A stretch of 64,000 nucleotides of DNA from Spisula solida (taxonomy: Eukaryota; Mollusca; Bivalvia; Venerida; Mactridae). Shown here in pieces: positions 24,400 through 39,038 of the stretch. The position numbers and the translations under genes are program-made. Position 1 is the stretch's first letter. Every line of letters starts with the position of its first letter. The notes beneath the pieces are model-generated. The model was given only the letters and a program-made list of their open reading frames with translations. It did no database searches and was not told where the DNA came from. The stretch is from assembly GCA_947247005.1 (NCBI GenBank), contig OX365948.1, positions 9,909,455 through 9,973,454 of the forward strand, read 5' to 3'.

Positions 24400-25165
24400 C
24401 CAGTCAAATAGACTGCGAACTTTCTCGTTAGGTAATCTGAGGACGCGTACAGTGGTTAATTACTTCCGTGACAGGACTTTCCATCCATAATTTGTCGAGA
24501 GTTTTTTAAGATGAATCTTGTAAAGAAAAGTTATTACAACCAATTAATCACTTCGACGAATGCTTTCTGAATTTCTAAGATGTAGTTTTAAGGCTTACTG
24601 ATACATGATTTGCGCACATGTAATGCGCATTAATATAACCTGCATTATATTTTCCGTACATCGCAAATGTTTACGGTTTTTAAGAACTGCAAAAATATAA
24701 GAGTTTGGGGAAAACTTAATATTTTCTACAAAATATGGTCTCAAAACTTTCCGGACAACCCTCGTAGAATGTTTTATTTTGTACAGTACTGTTAAGTAAA
24801 CATGTTAATGTTGTTGGTTCAGTATAATTTAATGGTACTTTGATACAACGTTCGTATACGTTCCCAGCCCCTGTGGAATCATTGAAACCTTGTTGGTGGA
24901 AGTAAATCGGTGAGGTATTCTAGTACCACATAGTGGTGGTTATGTCCTCTTTTGTCAGGAATATAGTAATATATAACGCTGATCCACATTTGAAATAATT
25001 AATTAGAAAGATTGTGGAGTTTCATTTCCGGCGAAACTTGAAAAGTTATCGATGCAGAAACAAGGACACTGGTTTGTGGACTATAACAACGATCGATGAT
25101 CAATGTGATGAACGCTGTAGTTGTTGTACACTGATAATGATGACAGGCGCTGGTTATGGTGTTTA
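24400..25165. other. Gene-free stretch between minisatellite and triplet tract
   Basis: The DNA is AT-rich, with no splice-supported exon and no recognised repeat. Frames that enter the triplet tract from the left begin here at a non-ATG codon and have no domain. Confidence 0.4.
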
Positions 25166-25169
25166 TGAG

Positions 25170-25885
<716 letters not shown>

Positions 25886-25929
25886 CAATTGTAGATGATG
25901 TTAATGGTGGTGATGACAACATGTGATGA

Positions 25930-27583
25930 TGATGGTCGTATTTTTAATTATGCTGTCAATAATAATCCAGTTGTGTTACCTTCAACGATCCTTAACTTAT
26001 CGTCCATGCTATAAACACGTCAACAAACAAGCACTTGGAAAGACAAACTATTACAGAACAAAAACAAGTAAACACTTCAACAAGAACTAAATGCAACACA
26101 TCATTGATTAAACTCGATCAATTTCCAAGAGTTTGTGAAAAAAATATTATAAGATACAAACATAACATATATTCATCAACTTACCATATTTATTATCACC
26201 ATGTCATTCACTAATTGTTATTTCCTTTAGCTTAGCGGGACCGTTTGTTGACAGTCACATTATCACGTTGTCACATGACTAAATACAACACGTGGCTCAC
26301 GTGCAAATCACACTGAACTAAAGTCTCACAATTCATAAAATGTTCTAAAATTGTTTATAAGTTATCCAATATTTGCATCAAATGTGCAACTGATGCTGTA
26401 TTTACCGATATATCCTCACGTATCGCACAGAGGAAACACGAGCGAGATAAAAAAATGAAGTCTTGCTTTATACGTTTTGTTAATTACAGTGAACGTGTAA
26501 ACTCAAAAATACGTCCGCCTAATTCGGTCAATTGTTAACATTGCCACGTTATAATTTTTGTTTAATAATATTTACACCGGAAGCTGGTTACGTATGGTTA
26601 AATAGATATCGTCTCGTATAGCAAGCTCAATTATATCTTTTTTAACTTTTATTCATATCCGTCTAGTTACGTGATCAAATTTCTAACTCTTCACCGAAAA
26701 CTTGTATTTAAGCGTTTCACAATTTCCGAATCACCGAAGATCATGAATTGTAATTATTCGGGCACTCTTAACCACGCCAGCAAGTCGTTAAATCCTCTAC
26801 TTTTTGTACGAAAGTACGAGTATACAGACGCTGTATTGTTGTAGCCTCATACAGTCATCTTACACATTCCTACTACATCATCGTGCACTCGTTCAGTATT
26901 TCGAAGAAGTCTTACCGAATAAAGTTTTCCCACTACAAATATCGGTCAGACGTTGGTCACAATAAGTCGTACATTGTGTGTGATTCATTCTAGTTGCAGT
27001 TTTATGTGTGGTTATCTTGTATATTAATGAGCATACATTGTATTCCCGGGGGCTATCTGCGTTCATGGACGAATAATATATACAGTATATATTAAACCGT
27101 TTTATTGACGATACAAGTCAACACATTGTTTTACTGAACACGGTTTAATTTGGTTTAAACGCCGTTCCTCAACATTTGTTCAGTGATTCACCTTAGCAGT
27201 TTTCTTGGACTAACTTAATATAAAAAATATATATAACAGATTTATAGAGCACCTTTTTCATGCGAGCACGCGTTCATATGCACTTTACATTACAGTGTTG
27301 CAGTCACAAGGGCGCAGGTGCATCCTATACAAGTGCAGATACAGCATGATCTGACCAGAGGGACAGACTGAGATAAAGCCCCTGAAGGGAGAGACATAAG
27401 ATCAAGCATGTCCGGCGCGCTGCAGAAGTCCGCCTGGCTCTTATTTCGAATAGACAGTCTGGTTATTTAATGAGCCCGGTGTATGGCACCGATACACAGC
27501 TTCCTTACAAACGTACCCAGATACTTAGCATTACATACAGTCAGATATAGCGGGAAATATTATAAATATTTGATATATAGTTA
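25930..27583. other. Gene-free stretch
   Basis: I see no supported exon. The part from 27240 to 27480 is less AT-rich and may be the body of a dispersed repeat belonging to the SINE heads that follow, but I cannot define its ends. Confidence 0.4.
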
Positions 27584-27655
27584 ATGCCTGGGATTGAACC
27601 CACGACCTCTGGCTTGAATGTCCCAGTGTGTTACCACTGAGCTATCGCCGCTAAC
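27584..27655 (-). repeat. tRNA-derived SINE head
   Basis: In minus reading, 'GATAGCTCAGTGGTAACAC' (A box) and 'GGTCGTGGGTTCAATCCC' (B box) are close to a real tRNA in sequence and spacing. The stem pairing is imperfect and the D-arm is followed by a non-canonical anticodon region. I call it a SINE head rather than a tRNA gene. Confidence 0.6.
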
Positions 27656-27733
27656 CTTCCATAAGGAACCAGCAACCTCTTCACATGTGGATAAAAATCG
27701 ACAATGTTTCCAAATTTTCATTGAAAATGATGA

Positions 27734-27806
27734 CCTGCCGCCACAGGGAATCGAACCCGAATCGCCACGTTACAAATCCAGCGCACTAACAACAGGACGA
27801 CGACCT
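27734..27806 (-). repeat. Second tRNA-derived SINE head, same strand
   Basis: In minus reading it has 'TGTTAGTGCGCTGGATTTGT' and the strong B box 'GGGTTCGATTCCC'. It lies about 80 bp upstream, in transcription sense, of the head at 27584-27655. The two may be a composite SINE or two nested insertions. Confidence 0.55.
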
Positions 27807-27809
27807 TAT

Positions 27810-28667
27810 CTGACCGATAAAGACGTATATGGGTCCATAGTAATTGCATCGTCAGCGTTATTAATATTCAACTCACTTTCTCATTAACTTATGTTAGGAT
27901 TGATTACGAGTATAATCATGTATAATGTCCAAATCTCAGATTTACATTGGAATGTCAGAAATACGTTCATGAATGAACTATACAAACGAGTTTCAAATAT
28001 TCAACACGCACTCTGTTAAATGACTTTTAGCATATAAACTAACAAATGCAATATTATGATATATAATAATTCCCCAAATTGATGTATACAGTTGCTTCGT
28101 ATAGGTATATTAGCTAAGCAAACGTCCGTGATAATTATACTTTTCAGAATAACTTCGCATTTGAAACAAATTAAAATGTCTTCGTATTTATTATGCATAT
28201 TATGCCTTACTACAGTACATCATAGCCGCGCGGTGCTCCGTACGTTTGACGTCGACGTCTCTAACAGTGAGCATAGTCTGTTACATCGTTGAGTCACACA
28301 TTATCCCATGAAATTCGGTTGTGATGGATTACATACTAGTACTATGAGATTAAGGACACCCTTTACATTAAATGCGGAAGCGAACATCGTAAGTTTGGGG
28401 AGCAACCGTGGTATGAAATCATCGTATAACGACATGCAACATCAGTTCATAGTTTTGCACATCTTTGTTCGTTTTACTTTCGTATGTTACTGATGAATAG
28501 GTTATATAAGATTGTTCCCAGAATCTACAATATTGGCAACCGCTTACAATACAAAGGGTGTCCCATAATATGTGTTACCCCATTACAACTGAATGTCATT
28601 GGAAATTGCTTGACCTAACCAAACACTTTGTCCTGTTCAATATAACACATGACCAAACGACTATTAA
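27810..28667. other. Gene-free stretch
   Basis: Short frames only. No splice-supported exon or recognised repeat up to the start of the 25-bp minisatellite. Confidence 0.4.
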
Positions 28668-31600
28668 TCCTGGAATTACCCTAACATGATACTCATGGAG
28701 CTACCCTCACATGATGCTTCTGGAACTACCCTCTCATGATACTCATGGAACTCCCCTGACATGATACTCCTGGAACTACCCTCACATGATACTCCTTGAA
28801 ATACCATCACATGATACTCCTGGAACTACCCTCTCATGATACTCATGGAACTCCCCTCACATGACACTCCTGGAACTACCCTCACATGATACTCCTGGAC
28901 CTACCATCACATGATACTCCTGGAACTACCCTCTCATGATACTCCTGGAACTACCCTCTCATGATACTCCTGGAACTACCCTCTCATGATACATGATACT
29001 CCTGGAACTACCCACACATGATACTCCTGGAACTACACTCACACGAAACTCCTTGAACTCCCCTCACATGACACTCCTTTAACCACCCTCTCATGATACT
29101 CCTGGAACTACCCTCACATGATACTCCTGGAACTACCCTCACATGATACTCCCGCAACTACCATCACATGATACTCCTGGAACTACCCTCACATGATACT
29201 CCTTGAAATACCCTCACATGATACTCCTGGAACTACCCTCACATGATACTCCCGCAACTACCATCACATGATACTCCTGGAACTACCCTCACATGATACT
29301 CCTTGAAATACCCTCACATGACACTCCTGGAACTACCCTCACATGATACTCCTGGAACTACCCTCACATGAAACTCCTGGAACTACCCTCACAGGATACT
29401 CCTTGAAATACCCTCACATGATACTCCTTGAAATACCCTCACATGATACTCCTGGAACTACCCTCACATGATACTCCTGGAACTACCCCTGGAACTACCC
29501 TCAAATGATACTCCTGGAACTACCTACACATGGTACTCCTGGAACTACCTTCACATGGTACTCCTGGAACTACCCTCAAATGATACTCCTGGAACTACCC
29601 TCACATGGTACTCCTGGAACTACCCTCACATGGTACTCCTTGAAATACCCTCACATGATACTCCTTGAAATACCCTCACATGATACTCCTGGAACTACCC
29701 TCACATGATACTCCTGGAACTACCCCTGGAACTACCCTCAAATGATACTCCTGGAACTACCCTCACATGGTACTCCTGCAACTACCTTCACATGGTACTC
29801 CTGGAACTACCCTCACATGATACTCCTGGAACTACCCTCACATGATACTCCTGGAACTACCCTCACATGATACTCCTGAAACTACCCTCACATGAAACTC
29901 CTGGAACTACCCTCACATGATACTCCTTGAAATACCCTCACATGATACTCCTTGAACTACCCTCACATGATACTCCTGGAACTACCCCTGGAACTACCCT
30001 CAAATGATACTCCTGGAACTACCCTCACATGGTACTCCTGCAACTACCATCACATGGTACTCCTGGAACTACCCTCACATGATACTCCTGGAACTACCCG
30101 CACATGATACTCCTGGAACTACCCTCACATGATACTCCTTGAAATACCCTCACATGACACTCCTGGAACTACCCTCACATGATACTCCTGGAACTACCCT
30201 CACATGAAACTCCTGGAACTACCCTCACAGGATACTCCTTGAAATACCCTCACATGATACTCCTTGAAATACCCTCACATGATACTCCTGGAACTACCCT
30301 CACATGATACTCCTGGAACTACCCCTGGAACTACCCTCAAATGATACTCCTGGAACTACCTACACATGGTACTCCTGGAACTACCTTCACATGGTACTCC
30401 TGGAACTACCCTCAAATGATACTCCTGGAACTACCCTCACATGGTACTCCTGGAACTACCCTCACATGGTACTCCTTGAAATACCCTCACATGATACTCC
30501 TTGAAATACCCTCACATGATACTCCTGGAACTACCCTCACATGATACTCCTGGAACTACCCCTGGAACTACCCTCAAATGATACTCCTGGAACTACCCTC
30601 ACATGGTACTCCTGCAACTACCTTCACATGGTACTCCTGGAACTACCCTCACATGATACTCCTGGAACTACCCTCACATGATACTCCTGGAACTACCCTC
30701 ACATGATACTCCTGAAACTACCCTCACATGAAACTCCTGGAACTACCCTCACATGATACTCCTTGAAATACCCTCACATGATACTCCTTGAACTACCCTC
30801 ACATGATACTCCTGGAACTACCCCTGGAACTACCCTCAAATGATACTCCTGGAACTACCCTCACATGGTACTCCTGCAACTACCATCACATGGTACTCCT
30901 GGAACTACCCTCACATGATACTCCTGGAACTACCCGCACATGATACTCCTAGAACTACCCTCACATGATACTCCTGGAACTACCCTCACATGAAACTCCT
31001 GGAACTACCCTCACATGATACTCCTTGAAATACCCTCACATGATACTCCTGGAACTACCCTCACATGATACTCCTGGAACTACCCCTGGAACTACCCTCA
31101 AATGATACTCCTGGAACTACCCTCACATGGTACTCCTGGAACTACCTTCACATGGTACTCCTGGAACTACCCTCAAATGATACTCCTGGAACTACCCTCA
31201 CATGGTACTCCTGGAACTACCCTCACATGGTACTCCTGGAACTACCCTCACATGATACTCCTGGAACTACCCTCACATGATACTCCTGGAACTACCCTCA
31301 CATGATACTCCTGGAACTACCCTCACATGATACTCCTGGAACTACCCTCACATGATACCCCTGGAACTCCCCTCACATGATACTCCTGGAACTCCCATCA
31401 CATGATACTCCTGGAACTCCCCTCACATGATGCTCCTGGAGCTACCCTCACATGGTACTACTGGAACTACCCTCTCATGATACTCATGGAACTACCGTCA
31501 CATGATACTCCTGGAACTACCCTCTCATGATACTCCTGGAACTACCCTCACATGATACTCCTGGAACTACCCTCACATGATACTCCTGGAACTACCCTCA

Positions 31601-32690
31601 CATGATACTCCTGGAACTCCCCTCACATGATACTCCTTGAACTACCCTCACATGGTACTCCTGGAACTACCCTCACATGATACTCCTGGAACTCCCCTTA
31701 CATGATGCTCCTTGAGCTACCCTCACATGATACTCCTGGAACTACCCTCACATGAAACTCCTGGAGCTACCCTCACATGATACTCCTGGAACTACACTCA
31801 CATGAAACTCCTACAACAACCCTCACATGATACTCCTGGAACTACCCTCACATGATACTCCTGGAGCTACCCTCACATGATACTCCTTGAACTACCCTCA
31901 CATGATACTCCTGGAACTACCACCACATGATACTCCTGGAGCTACCCTCACATGATACTCCTGGAACTACCCTCACATGAAACTCCTGGAACTACCCTCA
32001 CATGATACTCCTTGAACTACCCTCACATGATACTCCTGGAACTACCCTCACATGATACTCCTGGAACTTCTACTCTCACAGGATACTCCTGGAACTACCC
32101 TCACATGATACTCCTGGAACTACTCTCACATGATACTCCTGGAACTACCCTCACATGATACTCCTGGAACTACCCTCACATGATACTCCTGGAACTACCC
32201 TCACATGAAACTCCTGGAACTACCCTCACATGATACTCCTTAAAATACCCTCACATGATACTCCTGGAAATACCCTCACATGATACTCCTGGAACTACCC
32301 TCACATGATACTCCTGGAACTACCCCTGGAACTACCCTCAAATGATACTCCTGGAACTACCCTCACATGGTACTCCTGGAACTACCTTTACATGGTACTC
32401 CTGGAACTACCCTCACATGATACTCCTGGAACTACCCTCACGTGATACTCCTGGAACTCCCCTCACATGATACTCCTGGAACTAAACTCACATGATACTC
32501 CTGGAACTACCCTCACATGATACTCCTGGAACTACCCTCACATGATACGCCTTGAACTACCCTCACATGATACTCCTTGAACTACCCTCACATGATACTC
32601 CTGGAACTACCCTCACATGATACTCCTGGAACTACTCTCACATGATACTTCTGGAACTACCTTCACATGATACTTCTGGTTAAATAATCT
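28668..32690. repeat. 4-kb minisatellite of a 25-bp unit, about 160 copies
   Basis: The unit 'CTCCTGGAACTACCC' plus 'TCACATGATA' repeats every 25 bp with variants such as GGTACT for GATACT, TTGAAATACC for TGGAACTACC, and short insertions of 'CCTGGAACTACC'. A block at 29303-30138 is repeated almost exactly at 30139-30974 (offset 836 bp), giving higher-order structure. Because 25 is not a multiple of three, each strand cycles through three frames and yields 25-residue periodic peptides. These frames are repeat artefacts. Confidence 0.97.
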
Positions 32691-33339
32691 ATCTTATTGA
32701 GTGATCTAGTGCTTGAACATGTATCGTCTGTTTCGAATGGACTCAAGATTCAAATATTTATTGTACAAATAGCCTCCGGCCCATATACAAAATTTATACA
32801 CAGAACATACAAAACTATACAATGGTCAAATAACATAATATTATAAAAGTTTTCGTTTTTCAAAGGCATGATACAAATACAAAGACAAATTCCTTATTAT
32901 GGTGGTTTTTAGCAGCTAGTAGAATGTTCAAGTTCTGTCCTTGTGACGTGTAACCCGTGCCCTCCGTGCCCTCCGTGTAAACCGTGCCCTCCGTGCCACC
33001 CGTGCCCTCCGTGCCACCCGTGCCATCCGTGCCCTCCGTGCCTTTCGTGCTATGCTGTTTCTGTTTGTTTCATTTATATTAGTTGTAGTCTGCCCAGGAT
33101 ATTGTATTTATTGCTCACCTTGCTCGGATGACAATTGGGATCAATTACAAATATTTTGCATTCAGTTCGCTGGACTCAGGTAAGTCATAGAATAATAATC
33201 GATCAACCGCCAGTTTATTAGGGATAGGAAAATCTCACCTTCGGGATTGAATTTCGACCGGGGACTCTCGTAACAGTACATGTGGTCAGTTTATCGGAAC
33301 TCACATGACTAGGTGCATTTATTCGGTCGATATCTTGCT
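32691..33339. repeat. Gene-free stretch with 9-bp CCGTGCCCT repeats at 32948-33048
   Basis: About 11 imperfect copies of 'CCGTGCCCT' lie at 32948-33048. The plus frame gives Cys-Pro-Pro-Cys runs over 30 residues and stops soon after. I see no splice sites to make it an exon. The rest of the stretch is featureless. Confidence 0.7.
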
Positions 33340-33546
33340 GGCTTAGAATGAGAAGGTGGTAAGTACAAAATCGATAGTTTGAGAAAACAAGACAAGACTG
33401 TTTTTCAAGCTTTTTCGACCTTAGTTTGGTCAGCATGAACTGTTCCGATTTTCTAATAAGAAGCGCATTGTGATGCAGATCTCAAAATTATATGTACAAG
33501 TCTTGTAATGTCGTAAGTAGCACTTACGACCTTCTCATTCTAAGCC
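33340..33546. mobile_element. Inverted-repeat MITE, copy 1 of a two-copy family
   Basis: The ends are 'GGCTTAGAATGAGAAGGTGG' and, inverted, 'GGCTTAGAATGAGAAGGTCG', with similarity extending a few bases further out on both sides. The interior shares 'TACAAAATCGATA', 'TTAGTTTGGTCA' and 'GTGATGCAGAT' with the element at 40014-40183. No coding capacity. Confidence 0.75.
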
Positions 33547-35480
33547 AACGATCTGTGTATAGTCGATATTGCCGAAAGTGATTGGGTAAACATATATAAA
33601 GTACATCATCAAGAGTGTTCTGACTTTCAATTAAGCACAAAACAGGAACACACGTAATAAAATGCACAAAGCTTTACATGAAACGTGCACTCATTTTATT
33701 TCAAATACATCGTAAAACGTTCTAAAAATAAGCAAGCGTGACAAGTATGTGTTGGTTAAAATGATAAATACGATAAGAAAATAATCTGCAAAAATCCCAA
33801 GGTTAGATGCTCGATCATGCTCAGCATGGCAACATTGCCTCTCTTATGCAATACCCTCGTGGCACATGATATCATCAGGAATGAGGTGTCGTAAGTGATT
33901 AAACGATCCATAAGTTGTATAACTTGTTTTACAATCGATCTAAAATAAGTTATTCAACTTATTGTCATCACTTGATCGTTGTTGGTGTCGACGTTGGCGT
34001 CGTTGTTGGCGTCGGCGTTGTTTGGGTTCGTTTTGTGTTAAAGTCAACACTTCTTAATAATCATCAAAGATAATATTGCTTTGAAACGTGCAACATTTGT
34101 TCACATTCATGAGACTGTAAAGCAAGATCGCTAATTCTGATCTGCATTTTGCAAGTGTTATTGCCCCTTTTCGGACTTAGAAGATACCTTGGTTAAGTTT
34201 TATGTTTAGGTAAACTTTTTCATAAACTATGGGAGCAATTGCTTTGAAACTGTACAAACAACCCGTGTATGTAGACCATTTCTTAAAACAGATACAACCA
34301 TGCGTCTTGTTGTATGGCCTCCTTTCATTTAGTAATGGCCACTGACTTGTTACTTCATGTACAGTTATATTGAATCAATGTGCTGATTTATGCTGTTCCA
34401 GTCACTTCAATCGCCCATCATTTACCCTGTTTTAGTCTAAATATTTTGCATTGGACGTCGATGTAATGCACGCTTTTCTGTGGATTAAAAATTCCGTTTG
34501 AGTTGATAAAGAGCAGTACAAAGTCATACATTTATTAAGACTTGTAACCAGTACGTTGTCTACACTGATATATATACATAAAACGTAAAAATAAAGTTAA
34601 TAAGATATGCAAAATTTGGTTCTAATCAAATTTGTATTATTACGATATTCAAGGTATATGGAAGTCCAACTGACCATTTTTAGTAGGATATCAGGACAGG
34701 AGGTATGAAGTACAGGTCTGCCTTCGTACGAAGCAATACGCAGAAATATTATTCAAGGGAGTGAACGTAGTACTTACAACATTACTGTATGAGTTATCTC
34801 CCTTGAAATAGTTCAATTCTTCAAACAAGCTGGACACCACGTACGTCAGCAGAAAGGTTACAAATAAATGACAACTATGTGTTATTTCTAAATTACTGAC
34901 AATGCCAACATAATATGACACTAAACACTTCGGACATTCAATCAAAATTAATGTCAAAGAACGTTAGTTTATGACAACACTTAATTATATCAATATTAAT
35001 TGAAAAAATGCACTTCCTATTTACGTTAATATCATGCCACTTTTTAACATCAGTATGAGAAATGAAAAGCATTGTGGTTGTGGAATTGGTGAATAATAAT
35101 AGCTGTCACAATCGCTTATCTTGGACGTTTTAAACAAAAATAAACGAGTTGATCGGACTGTAAACGGTACCGGTGGCGCAGAAATTCTTTTAGAAACAAC
35201 ATTGACTGCTAACAGAGTAACTCGGTGGTGAATTAAATTTAGATCGACGTTACAAATTTTCTGGAATGTCCTAGAACCAAGCTGATTTCCCGCTTCCACG
35301 CATTCAACTGACAAAAAAGGAGAGATCATGTATGTATACATGGGTATTCATATACAAATATGCTCATCAGCTAGCCATTGGTGAATGGCAGGTTTAGTAT
35401 TGTTCATTTATCCAATAGAATGTCTGTGGACATTTTGTATATTAAAATGTGATCTACTACGGTGTCACATTAGGGCCATC
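33547..35480. other. Gene-free stretch
   Basis: Two minus-strand frames (34691-34957 and 35021-35341) lack splice support and any domain I recognise. A GTTGGCGTCG-type simple run lies at 33975-34030. Nothing else stands out. Confidence 0.4.
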
Positions 35481-35489
35481 GACGCATAG

Positions 35490-35735
35490 AAGTAAGTCGA
35501 AAACACGAAACAACGATAGTACGATAGTGAAAAGCTGATACTACGATAGTGAAAACGCGAAACAACGACAGCACGATAGCGAAAAGTTAATATTATTTCG
35601 CGTTTTCACTATCGTACTGTCGTGTTATCATTATCGTATTATCGATTTTCTTTATCGTATTATCGTTGTTTGGTACTATCGACTTTTCACTATCCTAGTA
35701 TCGACTTTTTATTATCGTACTGGCTATCGCCATTT
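35490..35735. mobile_element. Foldback element rich in ACGATAGTG / CACTATCGT words
   Basis: Perfect 20-bp inverted repeats 'ACGATAGTGAAAACGCGAAA' (35543-35562) and 'TTTCGCGTTTTCACTATCGT' (35596-35615) sit inside longer, imperfect arms of the same words. The structure is a foldback or palindromic repeat with no coding capacity. Confidence 0.65.
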
Positions 35736-36319
35736 TGAACGATTTTGCACTAGTCGGATAAGCGACATTGTTGTACATGGTCACAATTATTCTTGTTTCC
35801 GAAACTACTGTTATTAAATGAGTCAAAAAGAGACAGAAGTGAAAATAAAGATGTTTTGACTTAAGGTGAAATAGACCCTTTTCGATAAAAATCGTCTATC
35901 ACGCGGACTTTGATCATATTTTGTATACATATAGTATCAAGTGTTGGCTTTGTGTTTCGGATGGATTTAGGGAGCAATTGCACAGTCCAGGTGAATAATA
36001 GCGCCACCTAGCGGGACGTATTTTTTGCGGGATTTTCGACGTTACTGCTCTTATTTTGTGGTCTATATTTGATCAAATAGGGGGAATTTTCCCACCTTTC
36101 TATGACAAAGTTACCTTTCAAGTTGGACAATGAAACTTTATATTTTGCACCTAGGCTCAATGTATGGTATTTACACTTAATAAACAAAAATATTCATTGC
36201 CTACAAAAATATTGTGGCTTCAGTATTCTGCAACTATTGTTATTACAGATAATTAAATGGGGGTAATTACCTTTGTATACTTACTTTTGTGGGCAGTGTA
36301 TGTCTCTAGAATAAGACAT

Positions 36320-36803
36320 AAGACTTAGTATTTATGTAATAGAAAGCCACTGGCGGTTGCTTTATGAAAGATTTATGGCAAATAGGCAATTTAAACCACT
36401 CTTGATATCGGGCACTTGGTATAAAAAAGCACAGAGTTTCCTTCCAACATGCTTTGTGAATTAATGTAATTCACACGTGATCGAACTGTAACATCAACGT
36501 AGTTACAGCATAAACGTCAGTGAGGAATTCGGTTCGTTTGCAATTCGTTTTCACCGAATGCAATTAATTTCAGCCATTTTAAGTAATATTAGTGTTAATT
36601 ATATAGCATATATATACCCTATAAAAATTTGAATGTAGAAATACTAAATAATTACAAAATGCCGATGTTTCGCAAGTTAATTATTATGTCAGTGTGGTTG
36701 TTTATGGCATATACAGGTACCTATACCAAAATAACACGAATATTTGACAATTTTATTTTATTTTTGCAATTCAGCAATATGTGAGGGGGCAGTAACTTTA
36801 AAT
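36320..36803. mobile_element. Dispersed element related to 51932-52482 (left end degraded)
   Basis: From about 36335 this matches the element at 51932-52482 over some 450 bp (for example 'TTGCTTTATGAAAGATTT', 'ACTGTAACATCAAC', 'GTCAGTGTGGTTGTTTATGG'). It ends 'TGTGAGGGGG...CTTTAAA'. The left terminal repeat is not recognisable. The copies are clearly diverged, so this is an old family. Confidence 0.65.
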
Positions 36804-37056
36804 AGACAAGGTGTGTTCTACTGTGACTTTGCGATTGGGCCATGCATGCCTATTGAAATGCAATTGATAATTAAATGCCAAGTGATTGTCATAATATGAA
36901 CCAACAATGCTGATGACCGCCGGAATATACGACATTAGTATACCCGATAAAAACAAGCGAAGTCGTTTAAACAGTTCCATCATTATTTCATAAATGTGCA
37001 TTCGACACGTGACTGACAGAGTCATTAGCAATTATTTATGGCATGTCTATTACAGA

Positions 37057-37104
37057 ATCCAGCGAGGATAGTTCGTCCTACGTACAGGGAGACAAAGGCA
37101 ATTG
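37057..37104 (+). other. Possible 48-nt exon upstream of the 8-Cys gene
   Basis: A good acceptor ('TGTCTATTACAG') and a good donor (GTAAGCG) bracket 48 nt. It could be a 5' untranslated exon of the 8-Cys gene that starts at 37446. In two of three frames it is open. There is no other support, and AT-rich DNA gives such pairs by chance. Confidence 0.25.
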
Positions 37105-37421
37105 TAAGCGTCCATGATTATTTCTTTTATGAGGCGTATAATCAGTCTATTCGGCCATATATAAATGTGCGAAATGATGCCCCTAATGTTAACAGAAGAG
37201 TCAATTATACCTTTGAACACTTTTTGGTATCGCTACTATTATCCTAATGACATGCCATCCATTTGATACATAATTATATTTATAGGATGAATGTATTATA
37301 TATGACATTTTGTCCATTTTATAATAATCAACTTTGTATCATATAAATACACATACAATATAGCATCCATTTATACAAATGATAGTTTGATACCTACTTG
37401 ATCGGTACTGTTGTTCTCCAG

Positions 37422-37448
37422 TCGTCTCTAAACATTCCCAGGACAATG
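37422..37448 (+). CDS. First coding exon of 8-Cys secreted protein (Met only)
   Basis: The sequence 'GGACAATG' is followed directly by the strong donor GTAAGATATG at 37449. The exon therefore contributes only the start Met (37446-37448) in phase 0. This fits exon 2 at 39427, which opens in phase 0 with a signal peptide lacking its own Met. A plausible acceptor ('TTGTTCTCCAG', ending at 37421) would make this a 27-nt exon with further 5' untranslated exons upstream. Alternatively the transcript starts within 37380-37440. The intron is 1978 bp. Confidence 0.6.
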
Positions 37449-39038
37449 GTAAGATATGATATTATCTTATGTAATTACTTTGTTTTCCTTTTTACAGTTT
37501 ATTTCAATTTGTTTTATACATATAATTACAAATACATATAGTATAACAAAAAACAGTGTAAATAAAATAAGTTTTGATACAAATACGATAACAGTTCTTA
37601 TGTGTGGTACAAAAAATTCTCTATCAATTTGTATTTTTTTACTTGGATTTTGAGTACTTTATAATTTATAAAGTTCTGTTTTTAGTATCTTGTGTAATTT
37701 CTGCATTGATTTGATTATCACTAGAAGTTCATTTGTTGTATGTTTTGTTTTTCATTTTCTGTACATACATTTTAGTCGTTTAATTATATTGATACATAAA
37801 TTCAGTTTGGTATAGAGTTGCGTAATATAATATTTTATCATATTTAAAAATCACTGCAACAGGAATTAAATAATAAATTTCGATCGAAAGATACAATGTA
37901 CTTTCAATCTCATTATCATCCCATGTATGGATGTTAAAATCATGTTATGCCACTTCATTGTTCTACCCGATAAACCCACAGCACTTCATCAAAAATATAA
38001 TTAAAGGAGTTTACAGCCGGGTTTCCATGGAGCGTATTTTTTCGGTTAGCGTTTTCTTTACGGGACAAGTCATTACCGAACCTATATTGGTCATGTTTAT
38101 TCAGGAAAACAATTGACCACAAACGTTAAATTGTATGATATGTTATATAATTGTTGATATATAATTATCTAAGAAAAGCGGCGTAAGTGTTTATCTAATG
38201 GATACTGAACATGGTGTATTTAATGACTTATTGGTTGAATCAAACTGGTCGCTTTCCATTGAGCACTTATGAATGTCCTTGAAAGTAGCAATATATGCTT
38301 TTAATACATGACATTCTTCAACTCAACACTCTATAACTTATTAATTTAAAAGTTATATGGCTTACTTAAAGGAAATATCATCTATCCATATGCAAATACC
38401 CCTTTCATTGAAAGAGTTGAAGAAATTGTGTACATGTATTTAAAAGCTTATTCGTACTTCAAATGGAAAAAGAAAGCAGTTTGATTTTAAAACCAATCCT
38501 AGTCTACTGAAATTCCACAATAAAAATGAGATTTCCTCATAAATGGTTAGACATACCAATGTTTTTATAACGTGTTACAGGTTTTCCAATTGATTAACAT
38601 GACAGTATTAAAAACCTTTCTTCCAAACGATCATAAGTCCGAATAAATCAAGGTTAAGTGTTAAGCCGCACCTGACATTCTACCCGAGTTCATTTTGTAC
38701 ACTTGACCGCGTGGAAGGACAGGGAAATCATTGTCCAGTCTTTGACTCGACTGTAAAGAGATTTAATAGTTGTAAAATGATTAGCATGCTAGTGCAAACC
38801 CGCAACTTTTGTTCTATTAATTGTTATAGTACCCTAGTAGTTCGGGTATAATTTACCCGAAATAAATGCATTTGCAAAGATGAAGTTTGGTCAGTTCAAA
38901 ATAATAAAACTGATGCAGCTAGTAAAATTGACTGACTCTTCATCATGCCATGTTGTTTATACTGTACCCAAAATCACGGAGAAATCGTGCGTATGTGAAT
39001 AATTGCGTCACGGAGAAATCGTGCGTATTACATGTACT

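Noticed and set aside
29303..30974. CRISPR-like array of regular repeats
   Set aside because: The units are contiguous 25-mers with no distinct spacers, and the window is eukaryotic. It is a minisatellite.
29468..31305. Repeated 66-71-residue frames (MILLELP...) in the 25-bp minisatellite
   Set aside because: They recur at the repeat period and in several frames, as expected from the array. No upstream gene structure.
34691..35341. Two minus frames of 88 and 106 residues
   Set aside because: No splice partners, no recognisable domain, and AT-rich chance frames of this size are common here.
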